Below, in pieces: positions 17,353 to 27,220 of a stretch of DNA of 64,000 nt. A program made the translations under genes and the position numbers. Below the pieces are notes generated by a model that did not search any database, was not told the origin of the DNA, and saw only the letters and a list, made by a program, of their open reading frames with translations. This stretch comes from Acidovorax sp. (lineage in GTDB: Bacteria > Pseudomonadota > Gammaproteobacteria > Burkholderiales > Burkholderiaceae_C), in the NCBI GenBank assembly GCA_031277855.1, contig JAITLO010000018.1, forward strand, positions 186,001-250,000. The letters run 5' to 3'. How positions within the stretch are numbered: the stretch's first letter is position 1; each line of letters starts with the position of its first letter.

Positions 17353-18066
17353 TTACTGCAATACTTCCAGCAGCCGGTCCAGGCCACCCTGGTTGATGCA
17401 GACCTTGGCCTCGGCCCGCACGCGTGGCTTGGCGTGGTAGGCCACGGACAGGCCGGCCGCCTGCATCATGGGGATGTCGTTGCTGCCGTCGCCCACGGCA
17501 ATGCATTGGCTAGGCTCGATACCCAGCAGCGACGCCACTTCCAGCAGGGTGCGGCGTTTTTCGGCACCGTCGCAGATATCGCCCCAGGGCTGTTCCACCA
17601 GGCCGCCGGTGAGCACCCCGCCCTCCATCTCCAGCACATTGGCGCGCACAAAGTCGATGCCCAGCAGGCTGCGCACATGTTCGGCAAAGTAGGTAAAGCC
17701 GCCGGAGACCAGCAACACCTTCAGGCCTGCAGCCTGTGCGGCCTGCACCAGCTCCTTGGCGCCGGGCGACAGCTGCAGTCGCTCGGCCAGCACGCGGGCC
17801 ATGTCGGCCTCGGTCACACCGGCGAGCTTGCCCACGCGCTGGCGCAGGCTGTCCTTGAAGTCCGCAATCTCGCCGCGCATGGTGGCTTCGGTGATGGCGG
17901 CCACCTCGGCCTTTTTGCCCGTGGCGTCGGCAATCTCATCGATGCACTCGATGGTGATCAGCGTCGAGTCCATATCGAACGCAATCAGCCGGTAGTCGCT
18001 GAGCTTTTGCGGTGCGTGGGTGTTCTGTATCGTCAGGCCGGGGGCAAATTCGGTGGCAGCGCTCAT
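17353..18066 (-). CDS. serB: Phosphoserine phosphatase
   Basis: A 237-aa HAD-superfamily enzyme for the last step of serine biosynthesis. The nucleophile motif FDMDSTLITIECIDEIAD is near residue 30-47, motif II LLVSGGFTYF near 120, and motif IV VGDGSNDIPMM near 190; all catalytic residues are present. It lacks the N-terminal ACT-like extension of longer SerB proteins. It is the last gene of a leftward run after mfd, a membrane protein and a hydrolase, and ends at a strong terminator. Confidence 0.95.
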   Translation of the reverse strand: MSAATEFAPGLTIQNTHAPQKLSDYRLIAFDMDSTLITIECIDEIADATGKKAEVAAITEATMRGEIADFKDSLRQRVGKLAGVTEADMARVLAERLQLSPGAKELVQAAQAAGLKVLLVSGGFTYFAEHVRSLLGIDFVRANVLEMEGGVLTGGLVEQPWGDICDGAEKRRTLLEVASLLGIEPSQCIAVGDGSNDIPMMQAAGLSVAYHAKPRVRAEAKVCINQGGLDRLLEVLQ

Positions 18067-18138
18067 GGGGAAACAGGGCAGTTGGATGCGGAAGGAGGCG
18101 GTGTGGCGCAGGCCATGGGGCGCGGCGCAGGGGCTGCA

Positions 18139-18930
18139 TTATCCCTCGCTGTGGCGGGTGGTGGCGGTGCGCAGCAGCTGGGTGATGCGTTGCTGCAGCG
18201 CCGCCGCCTGCTCGGCTTGCTGCTGCAGCCACAGGTGCAGGCGGTGGTCGGCGCCGGGCAGGCGCACGATGTCCAGACTGGCCGCAGCGCTGGCGCTGTC
18301 GGCATAGAGCTGTTGCACCGCTGGCGGTATGACCTGCTCATGCTCGCCCCAGACCAGCAGCACATGGCCGCGAAAGCGGCGCAGGGCGGCAAAGGCGGGC
18401 GAGGCCGCAAAGTCGGTGCTGGTGCGCAGCGTGTGCTGAAAAGCCGGGCCAAAGGGCTGGTCTTCTGCCGCGCTGACATAGGCTGCAGGGCAGTACAGAA
18501 TCAGCGCTTGCGGCTGCAGCACATCCAGCAGGCAGCAGGCCGTATGGCCGCCCATGCTGGAGGCCATCAGCGCTGCGGGCCGCTGCAGGCCCAGGGCCGT
18601 GACCACGCTGCGGGCCTGGGCCTGCCGGTCGCTCAGGCTGGAGCCCAACAGGCTGCCGCCGGTGGTGCCGTGGCCTATATGGTCGAATGCCGCGCTGCTC
18701 CAGCCCGCAGCGGCCAGCGGTGCGAGCAGATAGTCCATGCGGCGGTGGTCGGTCTGGCCACCACCATGCAGCGACAGCAGGCGCGGTGGTTGTTGGGGGG
18801 CTTGGCTCAGCACACTGCCGTGGAGCAGAGCGGGGCCATGCGCAACGGTCAAAGTGCTGCGCAGCACGGAGGCCCCACTTTTGATAGCGCCTGTCGCTGA
18901 TGGGGCCTGCATATCAGTGGGTTTTTCCAT
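18139..18930 (-). CDS. Alpha/beta-hydrolase family protein
   Basis: About 263 aa. The oxyanion-region motif LLSLHGGGQTDHRRMDYL precedes DHIGHGTTGG and the nucleophile elbow ASSMGGHTACCLL (Ser near residue 125). The acid is likely in LLVWGEHEQVIPP and the catalytic His in GADHRLH. The start is ambiguous: ATG at 18930 overlaps the preceding gene by 17 bases, while ATG at 18912 lies just after its stop. The tight junction with the membrane protein gene implies translational coupling. The substrate is unknown. Confidence 0.8.
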   Translation of the reverse strand: MEKPTDMQAPSATGAIKSGASVLRSTLTVAHGPALLHGSVLSQAPQQPPRLLSLHGGGQTDHRRMDYLLAPLAAAGWSSAAFDHIGHGTTGGSLLGSSLSDRQAQARSVVTALGLQRPAALMASSMGGHTACCLLDVLQPQALILYCPAAYVSAAEDQPFGPAFQHTLRTSTDFAASPAFAALRRFRGHVLLVWGEHEQVIPPAVQQLYADSASAAASLDIVRLPGADHRLHLWLQQQAEQAAALQQRITQLLRTATTRHSEG

Positions 18931-19585
18931 AAAGATATAAGTCGTCGGACCAGGTGGCCAGCCATTGCGGGCGGTAGGCCACGCAGATGGCACAGGCCAT
19001 GCCGGTGACCACGGCATCGCCCCAGGCCATCAGCCAGCGGGCGATTGCTGACAGGTCTTCGTTGACGCCGGGCAACTCGTGGCCCATGGCGGCCGAGAGC
19101 ATGCTGGCCATAAACAGGCTGAGCACGGTGCCGACAAATCCACGGCCAAAGATGTAGACAAAGACCCGGGTGCCCAGCAGCCGGCGCAGCAGCCCGCCCC
19201 ACAGCACGCCCAGTGTGGCGGGCAGCATGCCGTGCCAGACCACCAGGCGCAGCGCCTCGGCCGCGTCCAGTCCGGGCGAGAGCAGCCAGGCAAGGGCGCC
19301 CACCAGGGCCAACGTGGGCATGGCCAGCGGCCAGCCCAGCATCAGCATGACCAGGCAGGCACCGGACCATTGCAGCTGCAGCGGCATTTTGTGCAGCGTG
19401 GGCAGGGCCCACAGCCAGGGCAGTACCACCAGGGTGAAGAGCAGCGGCGTCCACAGCGGCGAGGCCAGGCGCGGGGCATCGCGCCCGGGCAGTTGGCGGT
19501 CCACCAACTGCTGCCAGGGGCGCATGGTGGCAGCCACGCCCAGGGCGATCAGGGCCACCACGGTTTCCAGAGCGGCTTCAAACAT
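18914..19585 (-). CDS. Polytopic membrane protein, CbiM-like/COG3235 type
   Basis: A 223-aa protein with about six hydrophobic segments, including WTPLLFTLVVLPWLWALP, LVMLMLGWPLAMPTLALVG and a histidine-containing VVWHGMLPATLGVL. It resembles the uncharacterised proteins often annotated as energy-coupling-factor transporter permease (CbiM-like). The assignment rests on general pattern, not a diagnostic motif. It starts 33 bases after mfd and overlaps the downstream hydrolase gene, so all are likely co-transcribed. Confidence 0.6.
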   Translation of the reverse strand: MFEAALETVVALIALGVAATMRPWQQLVDRQLPGRDAPRLASPLWTPLLFTLVVLPWLWALPTLHKMPLQLQWSGACLVMLMLGWPLAMPTLALVGALAWLLSPGLDAAEALRLVVWHGMLPATLGVLWGGLLRRLLGTRVFVYIFGRGFVGTVLSLFMASMLSAAMGHELPGVNEDLSAIARWLMAWGDAVVTGMACAICVAYRPQWLATWSDDLYLYGKTH

Positions 19586-19618
19586 GCGGTGTCTCTTTGC
19601 AGTGGCTGCGGTGGGGGA

Positions 19619-22600
19619 TCAGGCTGCAGCGCCCGCTTCGGCGCGCAGCGGCTGGCCCAGACTCTTCAGTACATCGCGCACCAGTTGGGCGCGGGCCTTG
19701 GGGTCTTCCAGCGTGCGTTCTATGCGCAGCTTGTCGTTGCCGGCCAGCTTGATGTGCTTGTTCTTCTGGATCAGGTGAATGATCTGCATGGGGTCTATCG
19801 GCGGGTTGGGCTTGAAGGTGATGCTGATCACGCCGGGCGCCGCATCCACCTTGAGCACGCCATAGGGCTCGGAGAGCACGCGCAGGCGGTGGGTGTCGAT
19901 GAGGGTCTGGGCCTGGGCGGGCAGCTTGCCAAAGCGGTCGACGATTTCCTCCAGCAGATTGTCGATCTGGTCGGTGGTCTTGGCTGTGGCCAGCTTTTTG
20001 TAGAAGGACAGGCGCAGGTGCACATCGCCGCAGTAGTCATTGGGCAGCAGGGCGGGGGCGTGCAGATTGATGTCGGTGGAGGCGGACAGCGGAGAGAGCA
20101 GGTCGGGCTCTTTGCCGTTTTTCAGGCTGCGCACGGCCTCGGCCAGCATCTCGTTGTAGAGCTGGAAGCCGATCTCCATCATGTTGCCGCTCTGGTTTTC
20201 GCCCAGCACCTCGCCGGCACCGCGGATTTCCAGGTCATGCATGGCCAGGTAAAAGCCGCTGCCCAGCTCTTCCATTTGCTGTATGGCCTCCAGGCGCTGT
20301 TGGGCCTGTTTGGTCAGGCTGTCCAGGTCGGGCACCATCAAATAGGCATAGGCCTGGTGGTGGCTGCGGCCCACACGGCCACGCAGCTGGTGCAACTGGG
20401 CCAGGCCGAATTTGTCGGCCCGGCTCATCACAATGGTGTTGGCCGTGGGCACGTCGATGCCGGTTTCGATGATGGTGGAGCACAGCAAGATGTTGAAGCG
20501 CTGGGCCACAAAGTCGCGCATCACGCGCTCCAGCTCGCGCTCGGGCATCTGGCCGTGGGCTACGGCAATGCGCGCCTCGGGCAGGATTTCTTCCAGCTTT
20601 TGGCGGCGGTTTTCAATGGTCTCCACCTCGTTGTGCAGAAAGTAGACTTGGCCGCCGCGCTTCAATTCACGCAGCACGGCCTCGCGGATCACGCCATTGC
20701 TCTCGCTGCGCACAAAGGTCTTGATGGCCAGGCGGCGCTGGGGTGCGGTGGCAATCACGCTCAGATCGCGCAGGCCTTCCAGTGCCATGCCCATGGTGCG
20801 GGGAATGGGGGTGGCGGTGAGCGTGAGCACATCGACCTCGGCGCGCATGGCCTTCATGGCCTCTTTGTGGCGCACGCCAAAGCGGTGCTCCTCGTCGATG
20901 ATGAGCAGGCCCAGGTTGTGGAATTTGGTCTTCTCGGACAGCAGCTTGTGCGTGCCCACCACAATGTCCACCGAACCGTCTTCAATGCCCTTGAGGGCGG
21001 CGTTGATCTCCTTGGTGGAGCGAAAACGGCTCATCTCCGCCACCTTGACCGGCCATTTGGAAAAACGGTCCACCAGGGTCTGGTAATGCTGCTCGGCCAG
21101 CAGCGTGGTGGGCGCCAGAAACGCCACCTGCTTGCCACCCATGGCGGCCACAAAGGCGGCACGCAGCGCCACCTCGGTCTTGCCAAAGCCCACATCGCCA
21201 CAGACCAGGCGGTCCATGGGCTGGGGGCTGATCATGTCGTGCACCACTGCGTGGATGGCGGCCTTTTGGTCGGCGGTTTCTTCAAAGCCGAAGTCCTGGG
21301 CGAACTGCTCGTAATCCTGGGCGCTGTAGCGGAAGGCATGGCCTTGGCGTGCGGCGCGGCGGGCGTAGATGTTGAGCAGCTCGGCCGCCGCATCGCGCAC
21401 CTGCTCGGCCGCCTTGCGCTTGGCCTTTTCCCACTGGCCGCTGCCCAGGCTGTGCAGAGGCGCGGATTCGGGCGTCACGCCGGTGTAGCGGCTGATCTGG
21501 TGCAACTGGCTGACGGGCACGTACAGCACCGCATCCTTGGCGTATTCCAGGTGCAAAAACTCCTGCAGCGCCGGTGTGCCATCGGGGTTTTTCTGGCCCA
21601 CGTCCATGTTGATCAGGCCGTGATAGCGGCCAATGCCGTGCTGGGCATGGACGACGGGATCACCCACTTTGAGCTCGGACAGGTCTTTGATCAGCGCATC
21701 GACATCGCTGACCTGCTCCTGCTTTTTGCGCCGGCGTGTGCTGCCCGTGGTTTCGAACAACTCGGTCTCGGTGACGAAATCAATACCTTCTTCCACCCAG
21801 GCAAAGCCCTGGGCCAGATTGGAGGTGGCAATGCCCAGGTGCTCGCCGGTGTCGCCCTGGAACTCGGCCAGCGAATCAAAAGCCGGCGGGTTGACGCCCG
21901 AGGCACGCAGAAAATCCAGCAGGCTTTCGCGGCGACCATCGCTTTCGGCCAGCACCAGCACGCGGCGGGCTGCCTGGGCAATATGGGCTTGCAAGCGGGA
22001 CAGCGGTTCTTCGGCGCCGCGCACCACGGCCAGCGGTGGCAGTTGCTGGAAGACGGCGCTGTCGGCCACATCGTCCACACCGGGGCGCAAGGCCAGCTGG
22101 GGATAGGGCTTGGCCGTGGTGTAGAACTGCTCGGCATTCAGGAACAGGGTTTCCGGCGGCAGGGCAGGGCGCTCGGGGTCGCCCTGCACCAGGCGAAAAC
22201 GCTCGCGGGTGTCGGTCCAAAAGCGCTGAAATGCCGGCTCCAGATCGCCATGCAGCACCAGGGTGGCGTCATCACCCAGGTAGTCGAAGACGGTGGCCGT
22301 CTCGTCAAAGAACAGCGGCAGGTAGTACTCGATACCGGCGGTGGCCACGCCGTTGCCCATGTCCTTGTAGATGCGGCTGCGCGTGGGGTCGCCCTCCAGC
22401 AGCTCGCGCCAGCGGTGGCGGAACTTGGCGCGCGCGTCCTCGTCCATGGGGAATTCGCGCCCGGGCAGCAGGCGGACCTCGGGCACGGGGTAGAGGCTGC
22501 GCTGGCTGTCGGGGTCAAAAGTGCGTATGGAGTCGATCTCGTTGTCGAACAGGTCGACCCGGTAGGGCACGGGCGAGCCCATGGGGAACAGGTCGATCAG

Positions 22601-23110
22601 GCCGCCGCGCACCGCGTATTCGCCGTGGCTGACCACCTGGGAGACATGCTGGTAGCCGGCCAGGGTCAGCTGGGCCTTGAGCTTGGCCTCATCCAGCTTC
22701 TGGCCTTGTTTGAAGTGAAAGGTGTAGCCGGCCAGGAAAGCGGGCGGTGCCAGCCGGTACAAGGCCGTGGTGGCGGGCACCAGCACCACGTCGGCGCCAT
22801 GCTCATGGTCACGGCTGCGAATGCGCCACAGCGTGGCCAGGCGCTCGCTGATCAGGTCCTGGTGGGGCGAGAAGGTGTCGTAGGGCAGGGTTTCCCAGTC
22901 GGGGAACAGGGCGCAGCGCAGCTCGGGGGCGAAAAATGCCATCTCGTCGATCAGCCGCTGGGCGTCACCCGCATCGGCGGTGACGATGGCGGTGATGCGG
23001 CCCGCCGCCTTTTCCCGCTGGGCCAGATGGGCCAGTTGCAGTGCATCGGCACTGCCCACGGGGCGGGGGAGGGTGAAGCGTTTACCGGGCGAGAGAGAAG
23101 GCAGTTGCAT
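19619..23110 (-). CDS. mfd: Transcription-repair coupling factor
   Basis: About 1163 aa, the full length for Mfd, a DNA translocase that removes stalled RNA polymerase and recruits UvrA. The N-terminal UvrB-like region includes LFPDWETLPYDTFSPHQDL. The RNA-polymerase-interaction domain contains GDPVVHAQHGIGRYHGL. The translocase has Walker A GDVGFGKTEVALRAAF (near residue 640), a DEEHRFG box (near 735) and TATPIPRT; it is followed by RGRVGRSHHQAYAYLM. The start at 23110 (MQLPSLSPGKRF) is the usual family start; 23155 would add 15 residues. It is divergent from ispD. Confidence 0.97.
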   Translation of the reverse strand: MQLPSLSPGKRFTLPRPVGSADALQLAHLAQREKAAGRITAIVTADAGDAQRLIDEMAFFAPELRCALFPDWETLPYDTFSPHQDLISERLATLWRIRSRDHEHGADVVLVPATTALYRLAPPAFLAGYTFHFKQGQKLDEAKLKAQLTLAGYQHVSQVVSHGEYAVRGGLIDLFPMGSPVPYRVDLFDNEIDSIRTFDPDSQRSLYPVPEVRLLPGREFPMDEDARAKFRHRWRELLEGDPTRSRIYKDMGNGVATAGIEYYLPLFFDETATVFDYLGDDATLVLHGDLEPAFQRFWTDTRERFRLVQGDPERPALPPETLFLNAEQFYTTAKPYPQLALRPGVDDVADSAVFQQLPPLAVVRGAEEPLSRLQAHIAQAARRVLVLAESDGRRESLLDFLRASGVNPPAFDSLAEFQGDTGEHLGIATSNLAQGFAWVEEGIDFVTETELFETTGSTRRRKKQEQVSDVDALIKDLSELKVGDPVVHAQHGIGRYHGLINMDVGQKNPDGTPALQEFLHLEYAKDAVLYVPVSQLHQISRYTGVTPESAPLHSLGSGQWEKAKRKAAEQVRDAAAELLNIYARRAARQGHAFRYSAQDYEQFAQDFGFEETADQKAAIHAVVHDMISPQPMDRLVCGDVGFGKTEVALRAAFVAAMGGKQVAFLAPTTLLAEQHYQTLVDRFSKWPVKVAEMSRFRSTKEINAALKGIEDGSVDIVVGTHKLLSEKTKFHNLGLLIIDEEHRFGVRHKEAMKAMRAEVDVLTLTATPIPRTMGMALEGLRDLSVIATAPQRRLAIKTFVRSESNGVIREAVLRELKRGGQVYFLHNEVETIENRRQKLEEILPEARIAVAHGQMPERELERVMRDFVAQRFNILLCSTIIETGIDVPTANTIVMSRADKFGLAQLHQLRGRVGRSHHQAYAYLMVPDLDSLTKQAQQRLEAIQQMEELGSGFYLAMHDLEIRGAGEVLGENQSGNMMEIGFQLYNEMLAEAVRSLKNGKEPDLLSPLSASTDINLHAPALLPNDYCGDVHLRLSFYKKLATAKTTDQIDNLLEEIVDRFGKLPAQAQTLIDTHRLRVLSEPYGVLKVDAAPGVISITFKPNPPIDPMQIIHLIQKNKHIKLAGNDKLRIERTLEDPKARAQLVRDVLKSLGQPLRAEAGAAA

Positions 23111-23199
23111 GGGGGAGAAGGGGCGGTGCATGCACGCAGCAGCGCCGTTAACCACAGAGAAGTCCGCGACAGGGAATTCCCGATTCTAGAATGCCGACC

Positions 23200-24027
23200 A
23201 TGACCGACTTGCTTGCTCCTTCCGCTGTCCCCCATCCGCCCCATGGCCTTACGGGGCGTTTTTGGGGGCTGGTGCCTTGTGCTGGCATGGGATTGCGGGC
23301 GATTGCCCCGGGCAGCCCGGCGCCCGAGTTGCCCAAGCAATACCAGTTGGTGGCGGGGCAGCCCATGGTGCTGCACACGCTGGCGGCCTTTGCCGGCACG
23401 GCCGGCCTGGCGGGCACGCTGGTGGCCGTGGCCCCTGGCGATGTGTTTTTACAGAACCACCCGGTGGCGGGCTGTTCGGTCGTGCCCTGCGGCGGTGCGA
23501 CCCGCGCCGACACGGTGCAGGGCGGGCTCAAGGCCTTGCTGGCCATGGGAGCGGCCCAGCATGACTGGGTGCTGGTGCATGATGCGGCGCGCTGTCTGAT
23601 CACGCCGCAGCAAATTCGCACGCTGATCGAGGCCTGCCAGGACGATGCCGTGGGCGGCCTGTTGGCGCACAAGCTGCCGGATACGCTGAAAACCGCTGTC
23701 ACCGGCCCTTCGGGTGTGCGTGTGGCGGCCACGGTGGACCGTAGCGACAAATGGCTGGCGCAGACACCGCAGATGTTCCGCATAGGCCCGCTGCTGGATG
23801 CCTTGGGTCGCAGCGGCTCGGCGGTGACCGATGAGGCCAGCGCCATGGAGGCCATGGGACTGCGGCCCAAGCTGGTGCCCGGTGGGGCGCAAAATTTCAA
23901 GGTGACCTATCCGGACGACTTTGCGCTGGCTGCGGCGGTGCTGTCGCAGCGCAAGCAGGGCGCCACCACGGAGCGCTTTCAGGGCCGGCGTGAGCCGCCG
24001 GCGGTCCAGGGTAATCCGTTTTTCTGA
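23200..24027 (+). CDS. ispD: 2-C-methyl-D-erythritol 4-phosphate cytidylyltransferase
   Basis: About 275 aa. It makes CDP-methylerythritol in the MEP isoprenoid pathway. Landmarks are [11 protein letters not shown]...[11 protein letters not shown] in the CTP-binding N-terminal region, [26 protein letters not shown] and [18 protein letters not shown]. The N-terminal loop between the glycine-rich part and PKQY is somewhat long, as in other betaproteobacteria. Starts at 23191 and 23200 are both possible. It lies directly upstream of ispF. Confidence 0.93.
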   Translation: MTDLLAPSAVPHPPHGLTGRFWGLVPCAGMGLRAIAPGSPAPELPKQYQLVAGQPMVLHTLAAFAGTAGLAGTLVAVAPGDVFLQNHPVAGCSVVPCGGATRADTVQGGLKALLAMGAAQHDWVLVHDAARCLITPQQIRTLIEACQDDAVGGLLAHKLPDTLKTAVTGPSGVRVAATVDRSDKWLAQTPQMFRIGPLLDALGRSGSAVTDEASAMEAMGLRPKLVPGGAQNFKVTYPDDFALAAAVLSQRKQGATTERFQGRREPPAVQGNPFF

Positions 24028-24077
24028 ATCAAGCTTTATTTAGGCAGTTGGTGCTTGTGCCACCTGCGGAGAGTGCT

Positions 24078-24557
24078 ATGAATTTTCGTATTGGTGAAGG
24101 CTGGGACACCCATGCCCTGGTGCCGGGGCGCAAGCTCATCATCGGCGGGGTGGAGATTCCCCATGTGACCGGCCTGCTGGGCCACTCGGATGCCGATGTG
24201 CTGCTGCATGCCATTACCGACGCCTTGCTGGGCGGCGCCGCTCTGGGGGACATAGGCCGGCATTTTCCGGACACCGATCCCGAGTTCAAGGGCGCCGATT
24301 CGGTGCGCTTGCTGGCCGAGGCCGCACGGCGTGTGCGTGCGGCGGGCTGGGAGATTGGCAATGTGGACAGCACCGTGGTGGCCCAGGCGCCCAAGCTGGC
24401 GCCGCATATTCCGGCCATGCGCGAGCGCATTGCCCAGGCCCTGGGCGTGGCGCTGGACCAGGTGAATGTGAAGGCCAAGACGGCCGAGAAGCTGGGGCCT
24501 GTGGGCCAGCTGCAGGCCATGGAGGCGCGTGCAGCCGCGCTGTTGTTCCGCAGCTGA
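24078..24557 (+). CDS. ispF: 2-C-methyl-D-erythritol 2,4-cyclodiphosphate synthase
   Basis: A 159-aa MEP-pathway enzyme that cyclises CDP-methylerythritol 2-phosphate with release of CMP. It has the metal-binding GEGWDTHAL (usual GxGxDxH), the [19 protein letters not shown] motif and [17 protein letters not shown], with [11 protein letters not shown] near the C-terminus. The length matches the family. It follows ispD by 50 bases on the same strand. Confidence 0.96.
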   Translation: MNFRIGEGWDTHALVPGRKLIIGGVEIPHVTGLLGHSDADVLLHAITDALLGGAALGDIGRHFPDTDPEFKGADSVRLLAEAARRVRAAGWEIGNVDSTVVAQAPKLAPHIPAMRERIAQALGVALDQVNVKAKTAEKLGPVGQLQAMEARAAALLFRS

Positions 24558-24632
24558 GGGCCTGCAGTACAGCCTAGCCTGCCCCGCGAAGTGGCCGGCT
24601 GGCTGGTTCAGCCGTTCGCTCAGTTGTCCAGC

Positions 24633-26159
24633 TCAGTCGTCCAGCAGGTCTTCCTCGAGGCGGCGGTCTGCGCTGTGGGCACGCGGAGGGAGTTGGCGCT
24701 TGATCAAGGGGCGCTGCAGACGCTGGGGGGCATCGGCTTCCGAGGCATGGACGGCGCACTGCAGCTGCACATGGGCTGCCAGGCCGCCGCCCTGTGCATT
24801 GGACAGCGATAGCGCGCCGCCCATGCGCTGCACGGTTTTGTCCACGATGGACAGGCCCAGGCCTGCGCCAGCGGCGGCCGTGCGGGCGGAATCGCCGCGG
24901 AAGAAGGGCTGGATCAGCGTGGACAGCTGCTCGGGCGGTACGCCGGTGCCGTGGTCGCGCAGGCGTATGACGACCCAGTCTTCGCGCTGTTTGAAGCTGA
25001 TGTCGACCAAGGTGGTGTCGGTGTCCGGCGTCTTGCCGTAGCGGCGCGCGTTTTCCAGCAGGTTGGAGATGACGCGGGCCAGCTCCACCTCGTCGGCCAG
25101 CACATAGACGTCTTCGGGCACGGACATATTGATCTGCAGCTCGCGGTGGTCTTGCACCGCATAAACGCAGGACGACACCACGGCATGCAGGTTGACGGTG
25201 GACAGGGTCACATGGTCGGGACGGGCGTAGTCCAGGAATTTGTCTATGGTGGCGTCGAGCTGCACGATGTCGGCCACCATGTGGTCGCGCGCGACGTCGT
25301 CGGTGACGCTCATTTCGGTCTCCAGGCGCAGACGGGCCAGCGGCGTGCGCAGGTCGTGCGAGATGCCCGCCAGCATCACGGCGCGCTCCTGCTCCAGCTT
25401 GGCGAGCTTTTGCGCCATGCGGTTGAAGCCGATGTTGACCTCGCGGATTTCGCTGGTCACGGCCTGCTCGTCGAGCTGGCTGGCTTCGAAATCCCCGTCG
25501 CGCACGCGGTTGGCGGCATCGCTGAGCTGCTTGAGCGGCTGGTTGATCAGACGCGCAATCACGGCGGCGCCGGCCAGCGAGAGGATGCCGGCCGTGATCA
25601 GCCACACCAGCCAAGTGCGGCCACCGGCCGGGCTGAAGCGTGAGCGGTCCATCAGCAGCCAGTTGCGGTCGCCGTTGATGGAAAAGCCCACCCACAGCCC
25701 GGGTTCGCCGTTGACGCTGCGGGCCACAATGGTGCCCGGGCCCAGGCGATGGGTCAGCTCCTCGGTCAGCCGCAGGCTCAGCGGCGTGTGGTCCATCGCT
25801 TCGTAATGATCGTCAGGCTCGCGCGGCAAAATGCGCACGCCTTCCTGGTCGGCCATGGTCTTGATCAGCGAGATGCGGTTGATGGCGTCGGAGTGCACCA
25901 GGGCGGCGCGGCTGAGGTTGACCAGTGAGGCCACCTGCTGCGCGGTGTGCAGGGTACGGGGCTCGAACTCGAAAGCCCGCAGCGTCTGCAGCCAGGCCAG
26001 AATGCAGCCGACCAACAGCAGGGCCAGCAGAAAAAAGGTGCGCCAGAACAGATTCAGCCCCATGCGCGAGCGCGCAGCTCCTGCAGAAGGGCGGTGTTCC
26101 GTGCTGCCAGCGGCCGCAGAGGCGCTGGAGGAGGAAGGGCTGGCGGTAAAAGCACGCAT
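24633..26159 (-). CDS. EnvZ-type sensor histidine kinase
   Basis: About 508 aa. Transmembrane segment 1 (FWRTFFLLALLLVGCILAW) is near residues 33-55 and segment 2 (WLVWLITAGILSLAGAAVIA) near 178-198, with a periplasmic sensor region between. A HAMP domain follows, then the H-box MLAGISHDLRTPLARL (His near residue 268), the N-box LLENARRYG and the G-boxes RDHGTGVPP and GAGLGLSIV. An acidic C-terminal tail (RRLEEDLLDD) ends the protein. The start at 26159 (MRAFTAS) is chosen; 26237 would add 26 residues. It is the partner of the adjacent OmpR-type regulator, so probably senses osmotic or envelope conditions. Confidence 0.92.
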   Translation of the reverse strand: MRAFTASPSSSSASAAAGSTEHRPSAGAARSRMGLNLFWRTFFLLALLLVGCILAWLQTLRAFEFEPRTLHTAQQVASLVNLSRAALVHSDAINRISLIKTMADQEGVRILPREPDDHYEAMDHTPLSLRLTEELTHRLGPGTIVARSVNGEPGLWVGFSINGDRNWLLMDRSRFSPAGGRTWLVWLITAGILSLAGAAVIARLINQPLKQLSDAANRVRDGDFEASQLDEQAVTSEIREVNIGFNRMAQKLAKLEQERAVMLAGISHDLRTPLARLRLETEMSVTDDVARDHMVADIVQLDATIDKFLDYARPDHVTLSTVNLHAVVSSCVYAVQDHRELQINMSVPEDVYVLADEVELARVISNLLENARRYGKTPDTDTTLVDISFKQREDWVVIRLRDHGTGVPPEQLSTLIQPFFRGDSARTAAAGAGLGLSIVDKTVQRMGGALSLSNAQGGGLAAHVQLQCAVHASEADAPQRLQRPLIKRQLPPRAHSADRRLEEDLLDD

Positions 26160-26255
26160 GATCAGAAAGCCTTCGTCGGGCCGTGGCGACGCCAGCCACC
26201 GCGGGTCGCGCGGTGACTGGCAGCCGGTATCGGACAACGGTCTATCTTACTGGGC

Positions 26256-26987
26256 TCAATTCGCCCCATCTGGTACGAAGACGTAACCTACGCCCCAGAC
26301 TGTTTGGATGTAGCGGGGTGCCGCCGCATCTTCTTCGATCAGCTTGCGCAGGCGAGACACCTGCACGTCCAGGCTGCGGTCAAATGGCTCGAATTCGCGA
26401 CCACGCGCCAGCAAGGCCAGCTTTTCACGCGACAAGGGCTGGCGCGGGTGGCGCACCAAGGCCTTGAGCATGGCGAATTCGCCCGTGGTCAGTGCCAGTT
26501 CTTCGCCATTCTTTTGCAGCACACGGGTGCCCAGGTCGAAGGTGAAGGGGCCGAAATTGACCACCTCGTTGTCACCCGAAGGTGCGCCCGGGGCTTCCAC
26601 CGGCGGGCGGCGGCGCAGCACGGCATGGATGCGGGCCAGCAGCTCACGGGGGTTGAAGGGCTTGCCCAGGTAATCATCTGCACCGACTTCCAGGCCGACG
26701 ATGCGGTCCACATCCTCGCCCTTGGCGGTCAGCATGATGATGGGGGTGCGGTCGTTGGCCGAGCGCAGGCGGCGGCAGATGGACAGGCCATCTTCGCCGG
26801 GCATCATCAGGTCGAGCACGATCAGGTCGACGGTCTCTCGCAGCAAGATGCGGTTCAGCGCCTTGCCGTCTTCGGCGATCATGATCTCAAAGCCCTCTTG
26901 GGTGAGATAACGGCGCAGCAGATCACGGATGCGGGCATCGTCATCCACCACAAGAATCTTGTCGGTACGGTTGTTCGTAGAGGCCAT
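26256..26987 (-). CDS. ompR: OmpR-family response regulator
   Basis: A 242-aa regulator. The receiver domain has the acidic pocket VVDDDARIRDLL, the phospho-acceptor Asp59 in LIVLDLMMPGEDG, and Lys in YLGKPFNPRELL. A winged-helix DNA-binding domain follows (LTTGEFAMLKALVRHP ... DVQVSRLRKLIEED ... VWGVGYVFVPDG). The segment order and wording are very close to OmpR. It is followed by the EnvZ-type kinase about 96 bases downstream, and its start at 26987 leaves a 233-base divergent region before the SIMPL gene. Confidence 0.93.
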   Translation of the reverse strand: MASTNNRTDKILVVDDDARIRDLLRRYLTQEGFEIMIAEDGKALNRILLRETVDLIVLDLMMPGEDGLSICRRLRSANDRTPIIMLTAKGEDVDRIVGLEVGADDYLGKPFNPRELLARIHAVLRRRPPVEAPGAPSGDNEVVNFGPFTFDLGTRVLQKNGEELALTTGEFAMLKALVRHPRQPLSREKLALLARGREFEPFDRSLDVQVSRLRKLIEEDAAAPRYIQTVWGVGYVFVPDGAN

Positions 26988-27220
26988 GGGTATCCCTAGT
27001 CCTAGTCCAATTTGTAACAGAGCCAATTTTGACCATCTTGGAGCCTCAAAAACCGTTTTTTGGCGGCACCCTGACTAAGTGTTACAAGTGTTGCCCTACA
27101 GAGCAAGTGTGGTTTGACGTAACGCAGGGACTCCCGCTTGACGGTGGTATGGTCGGCGAATACCGCAGTGCAGCACAGAAAGTGCCTGTCAAAAACGTAT
27201 TTTTCCTTGGAGGAGTGGTG

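Noticed and set aside
19079-23203. A 1374-codon open frame on the plus strand opposite mfd
   Set aside because: It is antisense to a fully recognisable mfd; its translation is Gly/His/Gln-rich with no domain, the usual shadow of a high-GC gene.
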